64,000 nt of DNA. It comes from Sweltsa coloradensis (taxonomy: Eukaryota > Arthropoda > Insecta > Plecoptera > Chloroperlidae). The notes beneath the pieces were generated by a model. That model did not search any database. It was given only the letters and a program-made list of their open reading frames with translations, and had not been told where the DNA came from. Location: positions 496,001-560,000 of the forward strand of contig JAMZAV010000915.1 in assembly GCA_024449915.1 (NCBI GenBank), given 5' to 3'. Each line of letters begins with the position of its first letter. Position 1 is the stretch's first letter. Shown piece after piece: positions 10,841-21,258 of the stretch. The position numbers and the translations under genes were made by a program.

Positions 10841-11590
10841 GTGAGGCTATGATTCACATTGTTTTATAATTAGTAGAAGTAATGTTTAATTTAAGTTGTC
10901 CTTATTGATTTGTGATCTATAAGTAAGTGTATTGTGTGAATTGTAGAGATGTAAAATTACCGGTCACATTGAAAACGGTAATATAACCGGTAATATTACC
11001 GAGCACGGTAATTTTCAATATTTTGCTCTTTTATACAAAATATCTACATTCAAGGCAGGATTCCGCAGGAAGTGGCTAAATTAGGTAAACTAATCAAGTT
11101 TGAATTGATGAATGCAACTTTAATGAATAAAATATATTGCAATTGCAATCAAATTATGCAAATATGCAATGCATATGACAAAACAGTACATTCAAGAAAT
11201 TAAAGGTAGGTAGGTAACTGTCGTCCTAGATTCCAAATTAATGCAAGTGGCAGTGCAAATGTGGTATGTACAGTAAGTGCATCTACTGTTTAAAACTGGG
11301 AGCGCAAAACGAATCAAGTTTCAAGAGTAAATAAATAAAAATAAAATAAAAATAAATAAAATATTTTAGATTCTATCTTTACTTCAAACTTATATTGTTC
11401 TCCTCCCCGCTCTTTTATTATTAATACACTGTTTTTTCTTTTTTTCTTTTATTTCGTTTTTCAGCCAGAAAACTAAATAAAATAATAGCCAACCTTCAAA
11501 AACTAAAATCTTAACTTTTCTTTAAAATTACCGAAAGTTTCACTGTCACAATAAACTGTGTAATATTACCGATTCACATCACTAGTGAAT
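10841..11590. other. Intergenic stretch, no gene seen
   Basis: AT-rich DNA with a short cluster of ACCGGTAATATTACCG words around 10958-11005, a faint echo near 11560 and an (AAATAAA)-rich run at 11325-11360. These could be remnants of a repeat bounded by GTAATATTACCG words, but no reliable ends were found. Confidence 0.35.
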
Positions 11591-11664
11591 TGACGTGTCT
11601 AATTTACTACTTTGTCTTTTATTAGTTTATTTTGTCATAATTATATTCTTAGGTTGGTGACCAT

Positions 11665-11892
11665 GTGAGAGAGAGAAGTCAAGTTTGGCTTGGCTTCGAG
11701 GGTGTTGTGAAGTTAGTTGGTCTACGGATCCCAGAGAGTACGAACTACGGTTCTGTGCTTCTCTGTATTGTGGAATTTTACATAAAATAAACAGTATCTG
11801 AAATTAATTTTGCCTACGTAGGCCTACGTGTAATCATTTAGCACCTCTTCCTTAATTAGCCGGGTGGAGAGTGTAGCAACTGGCGCCCAACG
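11665..11892 (+). repeat. Possible LTR end with tRNA primer-binding site
   Basis: TGGCGCCCAACG at 11881-11892 resembles the tRNA primer-binding site that follows the 5' LTR of Gypsy-like and other retroelements. Just upstream is a TG...CA segment (TGTGAGAGAGAGAAG at 11665 to GTGTAGCA at 11878) containing AATAAA near 11785, consistent with a short LTR. No gag or pol is seen downstream, and no second LTR was found, so this is at most a remnant. Confidence 0.4.
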
Positions 11893-11899
11893 TTAATTA

Positions 11900-12032
11900 C
11901 GCAAAGTGGACATACGTGTACCACGACTTATTATAAACTAATAAATTATTTTTGTGCAGTACAAGTGTATGTTTGTTTGCGTGTAATAAGCAAAGCGTTC
12001 ATACGTGTACCGCGACTAAACTATAAACTATA
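11900..12032. repeat. Two-unit tandem repeat, ~92-bp period
   Basis: GCAAAGTGGACATACGTGTA (about 11900) is repeated as GCAAAGCGTTCATACGTGTA (about 11991), each followed by CCRCGACT...ATAAACTA. It lies directly after the primer-binding-site-like motif. Confidence 0.5.
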
Positions 12033-12154
12033 TCTGTATATTATATCATTGCTATAAATGACAAAAATTATTGTAATTTTTTTATGTTATGGTCACTTTA
12101 GTGTAGAATTGCCCTTCTGTTTGAATTGTTTGTTACTTTCTGTTTCATTTTCAG

Positions 12155-12245
12155 AAAGAACGTGAAGCTCGAAGTCGTCAAGGATACTACAAGAACATTC
12201 ATTGCCGCCGCTAGCGTCTCCAGTTCAGAAGAATTTTGTGGACAG
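12155..12245 (+). CDS. Candidate internal exon, protein not recognised
   Basis: A 91-bp block lies between a strong acceptor (TTCTGTTTCATTTTCAG ending 12154) and a consensus donor (ACAG/GTAAGTT at 12246). One frame is open throughout and reads KNVKLEVVKD ... SSSEEFCGQ, entering one base into a codon and leaving in phase 0. The other two frames contain stops. No neighbouring exon could be linked, and the site lies just after an LTR-like remnant, so it may belong to a retroelement, a cellular gene or a noncoding transcript. Confidence 0.35.
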
Positions 12246-12378
12246 GTAAGTTATTTGTCTATATGCCTACTGTCTGCTACCACAATTGTTGTTCCATTCT
12301 ATTGCAAAAGAGCAGTGCACGTGTTTTATGTGAACATCCTGATATAATGCTGGTCAACAATGAATTATTGATTTAAAA

Positions 12379-13803
12379 CTAGGAAAACGCTCAAGTCCCG
12401 CCGCGTTGATGGATGAGCTTTTTAAAGTTTTTAGTTTGCGTGGGATATCTTTTTACAACGCTTATATTAGCTTCATGTGTTTTTATTAATTTTGCATGTG
12501 CTTTTGCAAGTGCTTTGTTTTGCTGCCTACACATTGTAGGTGATTGTTGTCAAGTTTCTATTGTTTCTTGTCAATTGGTATTATTTACCGTAAAAAACTT
12601 GTATTAAAAGCTTTATTTCTATGGATTCTGGCTAACTTTTTTACAACGCTTATATTAGCTTCATGTGTTTGTCTGTCTGTCAGTCTGTCTGTCTGGACGG
12701 AATCTTATAATCAATATTTCACCCACTTCCCAATGTCTGATCGAGATGAAATTTTTCACACATACATATTCTTGATGACAATGAATGAATCAATTAACAG
12801 ATTCACTAATTAATCAATTAATTCATCGTAATTAATTAACCAAACAAAGTTCATATGGGAAATTAGTCACAGCTAGTAAGGATGGGCCAACCAGATGCAG
12901 AAATTCGGACACGTCCAGTGAGCACATATTCGATTACAACATTCGTTAAGACTAAAAAGTATAAAATAATATTACATGAAAAAAATATTTTTTTTTAAAA
13001 CAACGCTTGGGGTTAAATGTACTAAAAAGTAAAAAATAAATTTTTGCCCTACAAATTTCTGCCTTACTCGGAAATTAAAAGCGTTGGGCGCTTACGGTAT
13101 ACAGAATTTTGTTGTTCATCGAAGGAAAGCGCCCAACGCTTTTAATTTTCGAGTAAGGCAGAAATTTGTTGGGCGAAAATTTATTTTTTACTTTTTAGTA
13201 TTAGCGTTGTTTAAAAAAAAAAAAAAATCATGTAATATTATCAACTTTTTCTTTCAAAAGGTACTAAATCACCATAACCTTAATGTTCATGTATAATATG
13301 AACGTTGTTGCCCCACCTGTTTGGTCAGAATTGGCCAAAATGGCACGAAAATATCACACAAAAATCAAAAAACTTATATTAAAAGCTTTATTTCTATGGA
13401 TTCTGGCTAACTTTTTCAACTTTTTCTTTCAAAAGGTACTAAATCACCATAACCTTAATGTTCATGTATAATATGAACGTTGTAGCCCCACCCGTTTGGT
13501 CAGAATCGGCCCAAATATCACGAAAATGTCGCGCTAAAAATCGAAAAAAATCGTAAAAGTACGATATTCATGAGAAATATTTCTTGGATTGTACCCAAAT
13601 ACATTACACCTCTAAGTTCAGAGAAAACGAAGGTCCACGCAAATTTTCATCAAGATCGCATATGCCGTTTGCCCGGTAGGGAGCAAACAAACAGACAAAA
13701 AAAGAAAAAAAAGAAAAAAAAGAAACATTGGAGCTAAATTTTTGGAGGGGTCAGTGAAATTGAAGTCTTCACTTCGCTCGCTGCGCTCGCTACGCTCATC
13801 CAA
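12379..13803 (-). mobile_element. HINE / Helitron2-like element, family D (copy 1)
   Basis: On the minus strand the element starts TTGGATGAGCGTAGCGAGCG at 13803 and ends with GCTCATCCATCAACGCGG, then a GAGCGTTTTCCTAG terminus at 12379. It has the same terminal architecture as family A but a different body (CACTGACCCCTCCAAAAATT; CCTACCGGGCAAACGG). It is enlarged by an internal duplication of a TTTCTATGGATTCTGGCTAA block (12615 and 13390) and by insertions, including a palindrome at 12995-13217 and a CTGTCTGTCTGGACGGAATC segment at 12670-12840. Confidence 0.6.
12995..13217. repeat. Palindrome with ~90-bp arms inside HINE D
   Basis: The left arm carries GTACTAAAAAGTAAAAAATA, TTTCTGCCTTACTCG and TTAAAAGCGTTGGGCGC. 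The right arm repeats these in reverse complement up to AACAACGCT-like ends. The loop is about 30 bp. Probably a MITE inserted into the HINE. Confidence 0.6.
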
Positions 13804-14095
13804 TAACAATTTGTACCGGTACCTACAAATAGGCTCTTCATATTATGTAAATTGCTAGACTATAATAATTACGTTATACACAGCGCGTTTACGTTCTTTG
13901 GGGCCCTAGCCTAGGTGTGTTAAGGAATCACTGGGCCCATACCATGTGTGGTCTGGGGGGATAGTCCCCTCAAGTAAATGCAGGTCCGGGGCGCACAGCC
14001 CCGGGATTTTGTTTTATTCTTAGAGTGTATTTGGAGCATTTTAAAGAGTTTAAGGCACTCTAAAATATCAATTTTGTTCCAAGAAAAGTGCCTAT

Positions 14096-14841
14096 TTGGA
14101 TGAGCAAAGCGAAGATTCCATTTCACTACACTAGAGAAAAAAATCCGGAATGTTTTTTTTTTTTTTTTCTTCTGTATTTTTGTCTGTTTGTCCACACGAT
14201 TCCAGCTAAACCGATAATCCGATTGCGATGAAATTTTATGGAGGCCTTCGAAATCTCTGAACTAAGAACTGCCACGTTTTTGAGCGCAATCGGAAAATTA
14301 TTTCTCATGAAAATCGCAATTTTTCGATTTTTTTCGATTTTAACACATTTCTTCGACTTATAACACCTAAATGCTTTATCCGATTTTAATGATTTTTTCA
14401 CAGAACCCTAATTTTATGAATTAAGATATTCATGTGAAATTTGAGCGCAATCGAAAAATTATTTCTCATGAAAATCGAAATTTTACATTTTTTTTTTTTT
14501 AAACAATTCTTTGACTTATAACACCTACATGCTTTATCCGATTGTAATGATTTTTTCGCAGAACCTTAATTTTATGAATTAATATATTAGTGTTAAATTT
14601 GAGCGCAATCGAGAAACTATTTCTTATAAAAATCGCAATTTTAAGTTTTTTTTTAACAATTACGATTAATTAAAAAAAAAAAATGAAGTTAATTTTTAAT
14701 TTAATTTAATTTAATTTTAAAAAAAATTGAACAAAGTAATGATTTTGCCACAGAACAACAGAAAATTCGCAAAACACATGGCAGCTCAATGCACCAATTA
14801 CGCTCATCCAACAACGCGGCGGGACTTAAGCGTTTTCCTAG
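14096..14841 (+). mobile_element. HINE / Helitron2-like element, family A (copy 2)
   Basis: It starts TTGGATGAGCAAAGCGAAG and ends with ACGCTCATCCAACAACGCGG, then a GACTTAAGCGTTTTCCTAG terminus at 14841, followed by T. The final AACGC...GCGTT can form the 3' hairpin. The body has the same repeated TTCGACTTATAACACC / CACAGAACC units as the other copies. No coding region; any frame here is fortuitous. Confidence 0.65.
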
Positions 14842-14889
14842 TTTATACAAGTTAGCTATAGCTACTTACATTATTATACCAGTAACATC

Positions 14890-14985
14890 CCCTTTTTTTC
14901 CCGTACCTAGGGCCTATCATAGGCTAGAGTGGCGCTTTATGACCTTAAAGTTGACGCGCTCTTATACCAATTCTAAACTTACTAT
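14890..14985 (-). repeat. Fragment related to family C interior (40000-40070)
   Basis: GCCTATCATAGGC, TTATGACCTTA and AGTTGACGCGC match the reverse complement of 40000-40070, which lies inside the family C element at 39253-40144. Confidence 0.5.
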
Positions 14986-15235
14986 CTAGGGCGACGGTCG
15001 TCGCCCGGCAGACAAGCGATGCGATGCTTAGGCGACACCGAACTCCGGCCCTATATACACCTACAAGAGTTGGGGGGTTTTCAGCTATCTGCACACGCCG
15101 CCCCGAAAGAGTTACAATCTTGAAACTCGGTTATATGACCTGGTATGTGGGCCATGACATACCAAAAAAAAAACTAACCCGATCCGCAACTCGTTATCTG
15201 TTAAAAAAGGCTCTCAACATCGTCGAATTCCTTAA

Positions 15236-15322
15236 GGCTGCCTGGTGGCTGGTGGCTGGTGGCTGGTGGGTGGGTGGTTGGGTGGGTGGTTGGGTGGGTG
15301 GGTGGGTGGGTGGGTGGCAGTT
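15236..15322 (+). repeat. GGT/GGGT minisatellite, G-quadruplex prone
   Basis: Direct repeats of CTGGTGG, then GGTGGGTGGTTGG and GGGT units, on the plus strand. Many runs of three Gs with short loops make G-quadruplex formation plausible. Overlapping frames rich in G and W are artefacts of the repeat. Confidence 0.8.
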
Positions 15323-15339
15323 CTCCGCGGAGAGTTCTT

Positions 15340-15937
15340 TAGCCTACAGAGAAAAACGGTAAATCTTAGAACTATGAAACTTGGACCACACTTAGGTGTA
15401 TTTCAGACGCAGTGCCTTTTGCTTTCAAAACCAAAATCGAGGTAACAGGGACCGGAGAAAATCAAAATTTGGATGATAATCAAAACGCGTAATTACCAAG
15501 GCGTGGTAATTTGTACAAACTTGAAATTTAACATGCTATTAACCATTATAAATATCTTGCGTCCAAAACACAAGGGGCTAAATTTGGGATGACCATGGGC
15601 CCAAAAATGACAAAAAACATATCTGAACTTTAAGAAATGAATCATTCAAAGAAAACGCTACAACTGAGATGTTTCAAACGTGGAATACATTTTGATATCT
15701 CTCATTCTTTATCACTTTGGAATATGGAAAGCAAAATTGGTTAACGGGTACCGGAAAAAAAACAAAATTATCAAAAGTAGGTAATTCCGTACTCTTATGA
15801 ATAATACGCTATACCGAGAAAAACGGTTCATCTTAGAAACTTTGAAACTTGGGCCACACTCAGATGTACCTCATATAACAAAACCGGGCAATTGGGACCG
15901 GGGGGAAAATCAAAATCAAAATCAAAATCAAAATCAA
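15340..15937 (+). repeat. Two diverged copies of a ~460-bp repeat unit
   Basis: GAGAAAAACGGTAAATCTTA at 15350 recurs as GAGAAAAACGGTTCATCTTA at 15818. Both are followed by TGAAACTTGG.CCACACT, a GGGACCGG block and CAAAACGCGTAATTAC, and the copies are about 460 bp apart. A hexamer run (AAAATC)n occupies 15905-15945. No coding signal. Confidence 0.55.
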
Positions 15938-16443
15938 AATCAAAACGCGTAATTACTCAGGCGTAGTAACTTGACAAAGCTTGAAATTAAACATGCTCTT
16001 AACCATTAGAAATATCAAGTGCTATGCTAGTGCGTTGGTCTTGTTGTTAGCGTATCTGCTTCCAATGCAGAAGGGCCAGGGTTCGATTCCGCTAAAGTCA
16101 GAAGTTTTTAACTTCTGATTTGGACTTAAGTCTATCAGTTCTTGTCTTAGGAGTTTGTAAACGGTGACTTTGGAGCCGTCCTAGCAAAATCAAAACGCGT
16201 AATTACTCAGTGTAGTAATTTGTATACAAGCTTGAAATTAAACATGCTCTTAACCATTATAAATATCTAGTGCTTATGCTAGTGCGTTGGTCTTGTTGTT
16301 AGCGTATCTGCTTTCCAATGCAGAAGGGCCAGGGTTCGATTCCCGCTCAAGTCAGAAGTTTTTTAACTTCTGATTTGGACTTAAGTCTATCAGTTCTTGT
16401 CTTAGGAGTTTGTAAACGGTGACTTTGGAGCCGTCCTAGCAAC
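15938..16443 (+). repeat. ~250-bp tandem duplication including the 5' half of a SINE
   Basis: Unit one (15938-16187) and unit two (16188-16441) both run from AATCAAAACGCGTAATTACT through AAACATGCTCTTAACCATTA into the SINE head and stop at GAGCCGTCCTAGCAA. The junction is exact at CCTAGCAA/AATCAAAA. Differences between units include homopolymer-length changes (CTTCC versus CTTTCC). Duplication therefore followed SINE insertion, and only unit two retains the full SINE. Confidence 0.7.
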
Positions 16444-16703
16444 GAAGCACATAATAAATTTCAGAGTTGTTCTGAATCGGCCTTGTTGATTCTGGCGTTG
16501 ATCCGCGGGTGTTTGCACTGTCCATACCACTGATTGATATATTTCCTATTAAAAATATCGATCTTTGGTTGGTTATCGCTCCACTCGTCGATTGCGTCGG
16601 GGCCTGCAGGGTTGGCTTGGTCGCTTTGATTTAAAGTCCCCCACTGAAAATCAGTTATATAACTGAGTGGGTAGTCTGTAAATAAAATTTATTTATTAAT
16701 TTA
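16280..16703 (+). mobile_element. tRNA-derived SINE, full-length copy
   Basis: The head is tRNA-like, with box A around TTGTTAGCGTATCTGC and box B GGTTCGATTCC. A unique body follows (GGTGACTTTGGAGCCGTCC; TTGATTCTGGCGTTGATCCG; AATATCGATCTTTGG). The 3' end contains CCCCCACTGAAAATCAGTTA facing ACTGAGTGGG, which can form a hairpin, and a TTTATTTATT tail. Other copies lie at 20135, 50671, 52306, 54908 and 58248. Confidence 0.8.
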
Positions 16704-16814
16704 AGGGGTATCTTTGGGGGACCGTGGGCCCAAAAATGTAAAAAACAACTTTGAACTCAACAAATTTAATCATTCACACCTTGATAGCGAACGAACAACA
16801 AAAAGATGTAATAT

Positions 16815-17303
16815 CCAACCAAATACAAAAATTTGTAAAAAAAAAAACGGCAGCCAAGCTCTCCTTCAAAAGTCTCCGGCTGTGAATGCTGTGAGATATA
16901 GAAGTTGAGCCAAGCTTTTATTCTTTCTCCCTAGTTTCGCTTTTAAAATAAGTAAGATCATTTCGCCTGTTGACGAGCGCCAAGCCAACGATTTTTGTGG
17001 TAAAAAAGTAAAATTTTTAAACTCGAAATCATAAAAAAAAATTGCCTTGGCCATTGAATTTGGTTCATGGTCAAGCCATTTTTTATGATTTCGAGTTTAA
17101 AAATTTTACTTTTTACCACAAAAATCGTTGGCTTGGCGCTCGTCAACAGGCGAAATGATCTTACTTATTTTAAAAGCGAAACTAGGGAGAAAGAATAAAA
17201 AGCTTGGCTCAACTTCTATATCTCACAGCATTCACAGCCGGAGACTTTGAAGGAGAGCTTGGCTGCCGTTTTTTTTTTTTTACAAATTTTTGTATTTGGT
17301 TGG
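16815..17303. repeat. 489-bp near-perfect palindrome
   Basis: The left arm begins CCAACCAAATACAAAAATTT and runs through ACGGCAGCCAAGCTCTCC, GCCAAGCCAACGATTTTTG and ACTCGAAATCATAAAAA. The right arm is its reverse complement, ending at 17303. By eye the about 230-bp arms differ almost only in homopolymer lengths until the centre near 17060. Paired short frames are mirror images. It could be a foldback transposon, a recent inverted duplication or a hairpin assembly artefact. Confidence 0.75.
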
Positions 17304-17318
17304 TTTATACTATAGGCC

Positions 17319-17997
17319 TACTATCAAACTTCAATGCAAATGTTCCCAGGTACTCAACACATGACTCGTGCACTCGTTTAACAACAACTTTGGCGTTTTC
17401 CTAGTCTAGTTGGTTAAGGCCCCCTTATACCCAAAATGTGGGAGGACCTGGGCTCTATCCCCTGGTCAGGAAAGATTTTATAATTTCTAGATTGTATTTT
17501 GAAAATTATTAAACGTGTTTTGAAATGCTTAGGCTATAACACAATGTAGTCTTTCATCTGTGACAATACTATGGAAAGCAATGCCAGTACAAAATACAAG
17601 TAAATATTGCAAGGTTTACTCAATCTCGCAGCGGAATTTGGGGGTACCTTGAGCGTGCAAAATTCGATAAACCTTGGGCACTGCATTTTAAAGCCAGGCA
17701 AATAACAAACAATTTATTTTTCAAAATCCAAACCATTGTTGTTAAAATAATTCCTCCACATAAGCAGCCTTTTTTTAAATTTTTTATTTCTTGTAGGTTT
17801 AAATCGCAATGGATCTAGCTGATTTTGTTAGCAGTTCTCAGTAAAATCGTACCGGATTTATGTTTAAAATGTCAGCGCAATCTGTTCAGCGATTCGGCTG
17901 ATTTTCGATGTGCACACACACATGCACACATACAGAATAAGCACCGTTTGAGTTGAATGGAGACACTCAGTCGCTTCGCTCCCTCGTTTAACAAGCC
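17319..17997 (-). mobile_element. tRNA-containing Helitron-like element, family C (copy 1)
   Basis: The minus strand matches 39253-39955 from end to end. The 5' start is at 17997 (AAACGAGGGAGCGAAGCG), followed by ATTTTAAACATAAATCCGG, TTTAAACCTACAAGAAAT and a tRNA-like segment at 17396-17475. At 17338-17404 lies a plus-oriented 3' terminus (CACTCGTTTAACAACAAC, then GGCGTTTTCCTAG). No open reading frame is conserved between copies. Confidence 0.55.
17396..17475 (+). repeat. tRNA-like segment in family C
   Basis: TTTTCCTAGTCTAGTTGGTT starts the segment, with D-arm-like GTCTAGTTGGTTAAGGC and a box-B-like GGGCTCTATCCC, closing with GGTCAGGAAAGA. GGAAA can pair with the opening TTTCC as an acceptor stem. 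It is tRNA-derived but degenerate, and its 5' strand overlaps the CCTAG that ends Helitron-like elements. Confidence 0.5.
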
Positions 17998-18186
17998 ATT
18001 TTACCATAGCTATTGAAATAATGCCCTAGAAAGTACATTGGCAGTGACGAGCACAGAAAAACAATATGGAAATATATTTATTTGAGAGCCCCCTAGATTG
18101 AGGGGCCCTAGGCGCACACCTAGTACGCCAAGGCCTAAAATCGCCACTGGTGCTATATAGCCTCTGGGGTATAACATTTTGAATAA

Positions 18187-18441
18187 CTAGGAAGCTTCGC
18201 AAACGCTTTTTCAGGCGCGTTGTTGGATGAGCGTAATTGGTGCGTTAAGCTGCCATGTGTTATGCGGATTTTCTGTTGTTCTGTGAAAAAATCATTACTA
18301 AGACGATTTTTTTTAATTAAATAAAAAATTAACTTAAATTTTTAATTAATCGTAATTTTAAAAAAAGAAAAAAATCGAAAAATTTCAATTTTCCTAAGAA
18401 ATAATTATTCGATTGCTCTCAAATTTAACAAGAATATATTA
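18187..18441 (-). mobile_element. HINE family A, truncated minus copy (copy 3)
   Basis: A 3' terminus on the minus strand, CTAGGAAGCTTCGCAAACGC in plus reading, followed by the hairpin region, GTTGGATGAGCGTAATTGG and the AT-rich 3' body. It stops just before the start of another copy on the plus strand at 18443, giving a head-to-head pair. Confidence 0.6.
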
Positions 18442-18442
18442 A

Positions 18443-19186
18443 TTGGATGAGCGACGAGCGTAGCGAAGATTCCATTTAACTACACTGGAGAAAAAAATCC
18501 GGAATGTTTTGTTTTTTCCATTTTTCTGTTTGTATTTTTGTGTGTAGGTTTAACACGATTCCGGCTAAACTGAGTCCAATTGCGATTTAATTTTGTGGAG
18601 ACCTTCGAAATTTCTGAACTTAGAACTGCCACGTTTTTGAGCGCAATCAAAAAATTATTTCTCGTAAAAATCGCTATTTTGCGATTTTTTAATTTTTTAT
18701 AAAAATTTCTTCGACTTATAACACCTGCATGCTTTATCCGATTGTAATAATTTTTTCACAGAACCTTTATGTTATTAATTAATATATTCTTGTGAAATCT
18801 GAGCGTAATCGAAAAATTATTTCTCATAAAAATCGCAACTTTACGATTTATTTAGATTTGTTAAATTTCTTCGACTTATAACACCTACATGCTTTATCTG
18901 ATTGCAATGTTTTTTTCACAGATCCTTAATTTATGAATTAATATATTGTTGTGAAATTTGAGCACAATTAAAAATTCATTTCTCATGATAATCGCAATTT
19001 TACGATTTTTTTCAATTTTTTTAATTTCTTCAACTTATAACATCTGACATGCTTTATCCGAATGTAATGATTTTTTCACAGAACCTTAATTTTACGAATT
19101 TATATATTCATGTGAAATTTGGGCTTTTCTTTACGCTTTTCTTTACTTAAAAAATTACGCTCATCCAACAACGCGCCTGAAGCGCG
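18443..19186 (+). mobile_element. HINE family A (copy 4)
   Basis: It starts TTGGATGAGCGACGAGCGTA and contains three to four internal repeats (TTCGACTTATAACACC). It ends with TTACGCTCATCCAACAACGC and GCCTGAAGCGCGTTGATGCG, where the usual CCTAG terminus is missing, so the last bases have mutated or been lost. Confidence 0.6.
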
Positions 19187-19198
19187 TTGATGCGAACA

Positions 19199-19735
19199 GG
19201 TGTTAACGATTCTGCTGAACGATTGGAAATATAATTAGGCTACCAAGTTTTGAATGGATGTTAATAAAGTACTTTTATATTGATATCCGTAATTGGTTGC
19301 ACAAAATAAGCCTTAATGATCCATTGCGAGACATAAGTCCGAAACGTGAAAAAATGGGAAATCCAAAACATGGATTACAATTCTGGAAATTTCCACTAAA
19401 CCGATTATCTTACGATAATACCAAATTAACCTGCGCGTTCACATTGATTTAAATGTTGATAACTATTATGCAAATTTGAGATAAAAAAATCTTTACACTT
19501 GGAATAAATTCCCGAAGTTGACCAAAATTGAGTAAATTTTGGTGATTTCACTAAATTTTAATTCAAAATCAAAATTAATTTAGGAATATGCATAATGGAT
19601 AACATTGATTTATTCTTTATAAACGTTAGTGTGAAATTTGATAATGGTGTTATAAACCGTTTACCCGAAAAATCCCGAAAGCTGAGCGCTTAAACTTGCC
19701 TCCGTTCTAGCCTCAGCATACCCTCTTAAGGGTCT
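19199..19735 (+). repeat. Interspersed repeat family K (copy 1)
   Basis: It aligns over about 500 bp with 53214-53730: AAAGTACTTTTATAT, AAACGTGAAAAAATGGGAAA, CACATTGATTTAAATGTTGA, GTGTGAAATTTGATAA and CTGAGCGC.TAAACT. No ORF is conserved between the copies and no clear ends are visible, so the class is unknown. Confidence 0.6.
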
Positions 19736-19739
19736 GATT

Positions 19740-20130
19740 CACACTTTGACAACAATAGCTAGAAGTAAGGTGACCAGACGTACCGGTTTGACTGGTACAG
19801 TACCGTTTTCAAAACACTTGTACGGGTGTCCCGAAAGACCCATTAAAATGACGTATTTGTACCGGTTTACAATTTTGGAGGGGAAGTGTCCCGGTATTGT
19901 CAACTGTATCGTGTGGAAGGATAATGTTTTACATAAAAAAATACTCCTAGCTGATAAATACTGACAGTTAACATTGAAATAGTTATTCCACTTCCAATAA
20001 GATAATTCATTTTCTCTAGGGGCGTGCGAGTATTATTCAATGATTTTGGTGGAGATGCCGGGTCACGCGCGAGTGTGAACACGTAAAAATCGTTATTTAT
20101 TCTTAGCGTTACCTTACTATTTACCAACTC
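19740..20130. other. No gene seen; ACCGG-word repeat remnant
   Basis: Around 19775-19895 are repeated GTACCGGTTT / GGTACAGTACCG / GTCCCGG words suggestive of a decayed transposon end (compare 21535-21585). The frames at 19746-19964 and 19900-20127 lack splice support. Confidence 0.35.
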
Positions 20131-20134
20131 TTAC

Positions 20135-20545
20135 CAACCTCGTTGGTCTTGGGTCTTCCAATGCAGAAGGTCCAGGGTTCGATTCCCGCTAAAGTCAGTA
20201 GTTTGTTAACTTCTGATTTGGACTTAAGCTCAAGAACAGATGTTCTCGTAATAGGAATTTGTAAACGGTGATTTTGGAGCCGTCCTAGCAACGAGGCACA
20301 TAATAAATTTAAAAGTTGTTCTGAATTGACCTTGTTGATTCTGGCGTTAATCCGCGGGTGTTCGCACAGTCCACTGATTGCTGTTTTCTATTATAAATAT
20401 CGATCTTTGGTAGGTTATCGCTCACTCGACGATTGCGTCGGGGCCTACAGAGATGGCTTGGTCGCTTTGGTTTGCTGTCCCCCACTGAAAATCACTTAAA
20501 TATGACTCAGTCAGTAGACTCTAAATACAAACTTATTTATTTATC
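20135..20545 (+). mobile_element. tRNA-derived SINE copy
   Basis: Same family as 16280-16703. The tRNA-like head carries box B GGTTCGATTCCC, followed by GGAGCCGTCCTAGCAACG, TAAATATCGATCTTTGG and GTCCCCCACTGAAAATCA, and a TTTATTTATTT tail. Point differences throughout mark it as an older copy. Confidence 0.75.
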
Positions 20546-21168
20546 AATAATACTAACCTCAGTCTTTTGATACAAATTTGTGTTCTTTTTGGAAGTTCTG
20601 AACTTTTTTTTGGCACAAATAATAAAAACATGCCACTATAATGCTTGTTTCAACATCTTCATGTAATACCACTTACTACTGAATTATTATGTCATTGCCT
20701 TGCCCTAATAACATTTGTGCTTGATCATTAAAATTATCTAGAGAGAGATTTCATTTTTAAATCAATATTATTCTTTTCACTTTTGGAGCCAACATAGCCT
20801 ATAGATGGTATCAATAAATAAAATAAATTATTGAACATAATAATTGTAAAAGAAAAAATATAATCAAAGAGTAATAGTGAAATTTGATAAAGACAAAGTA
20901 CTCGGACTCGAGGTGAACACGATACTAGAGTTATTTCAAGTACTTGGACTCAAATGAAAAAATCAGGACTTGCACACCCCTAATTGTCTCAGTCATTATT
21001 TGCAGTGATTTTGTTTATAGATTTAAAAAAATCAAAATGTATTAATCATACAACCAAACTACGTTTTTTATCAATTACATACCTACACTAATTATTTTGT
21101 TGTAAATGCAAAATTTATTAATAGTTAAATCATGCATATTGTACAAATTCAATGCATTTTCAATTATC

Positions 21169-21258
<90 letters not shown>

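Noticed and set aside
15024..15445. Two glycine/tryptophan-rich frames
   Set aside because: They are translations of the GGT/GGGT minisatellite.
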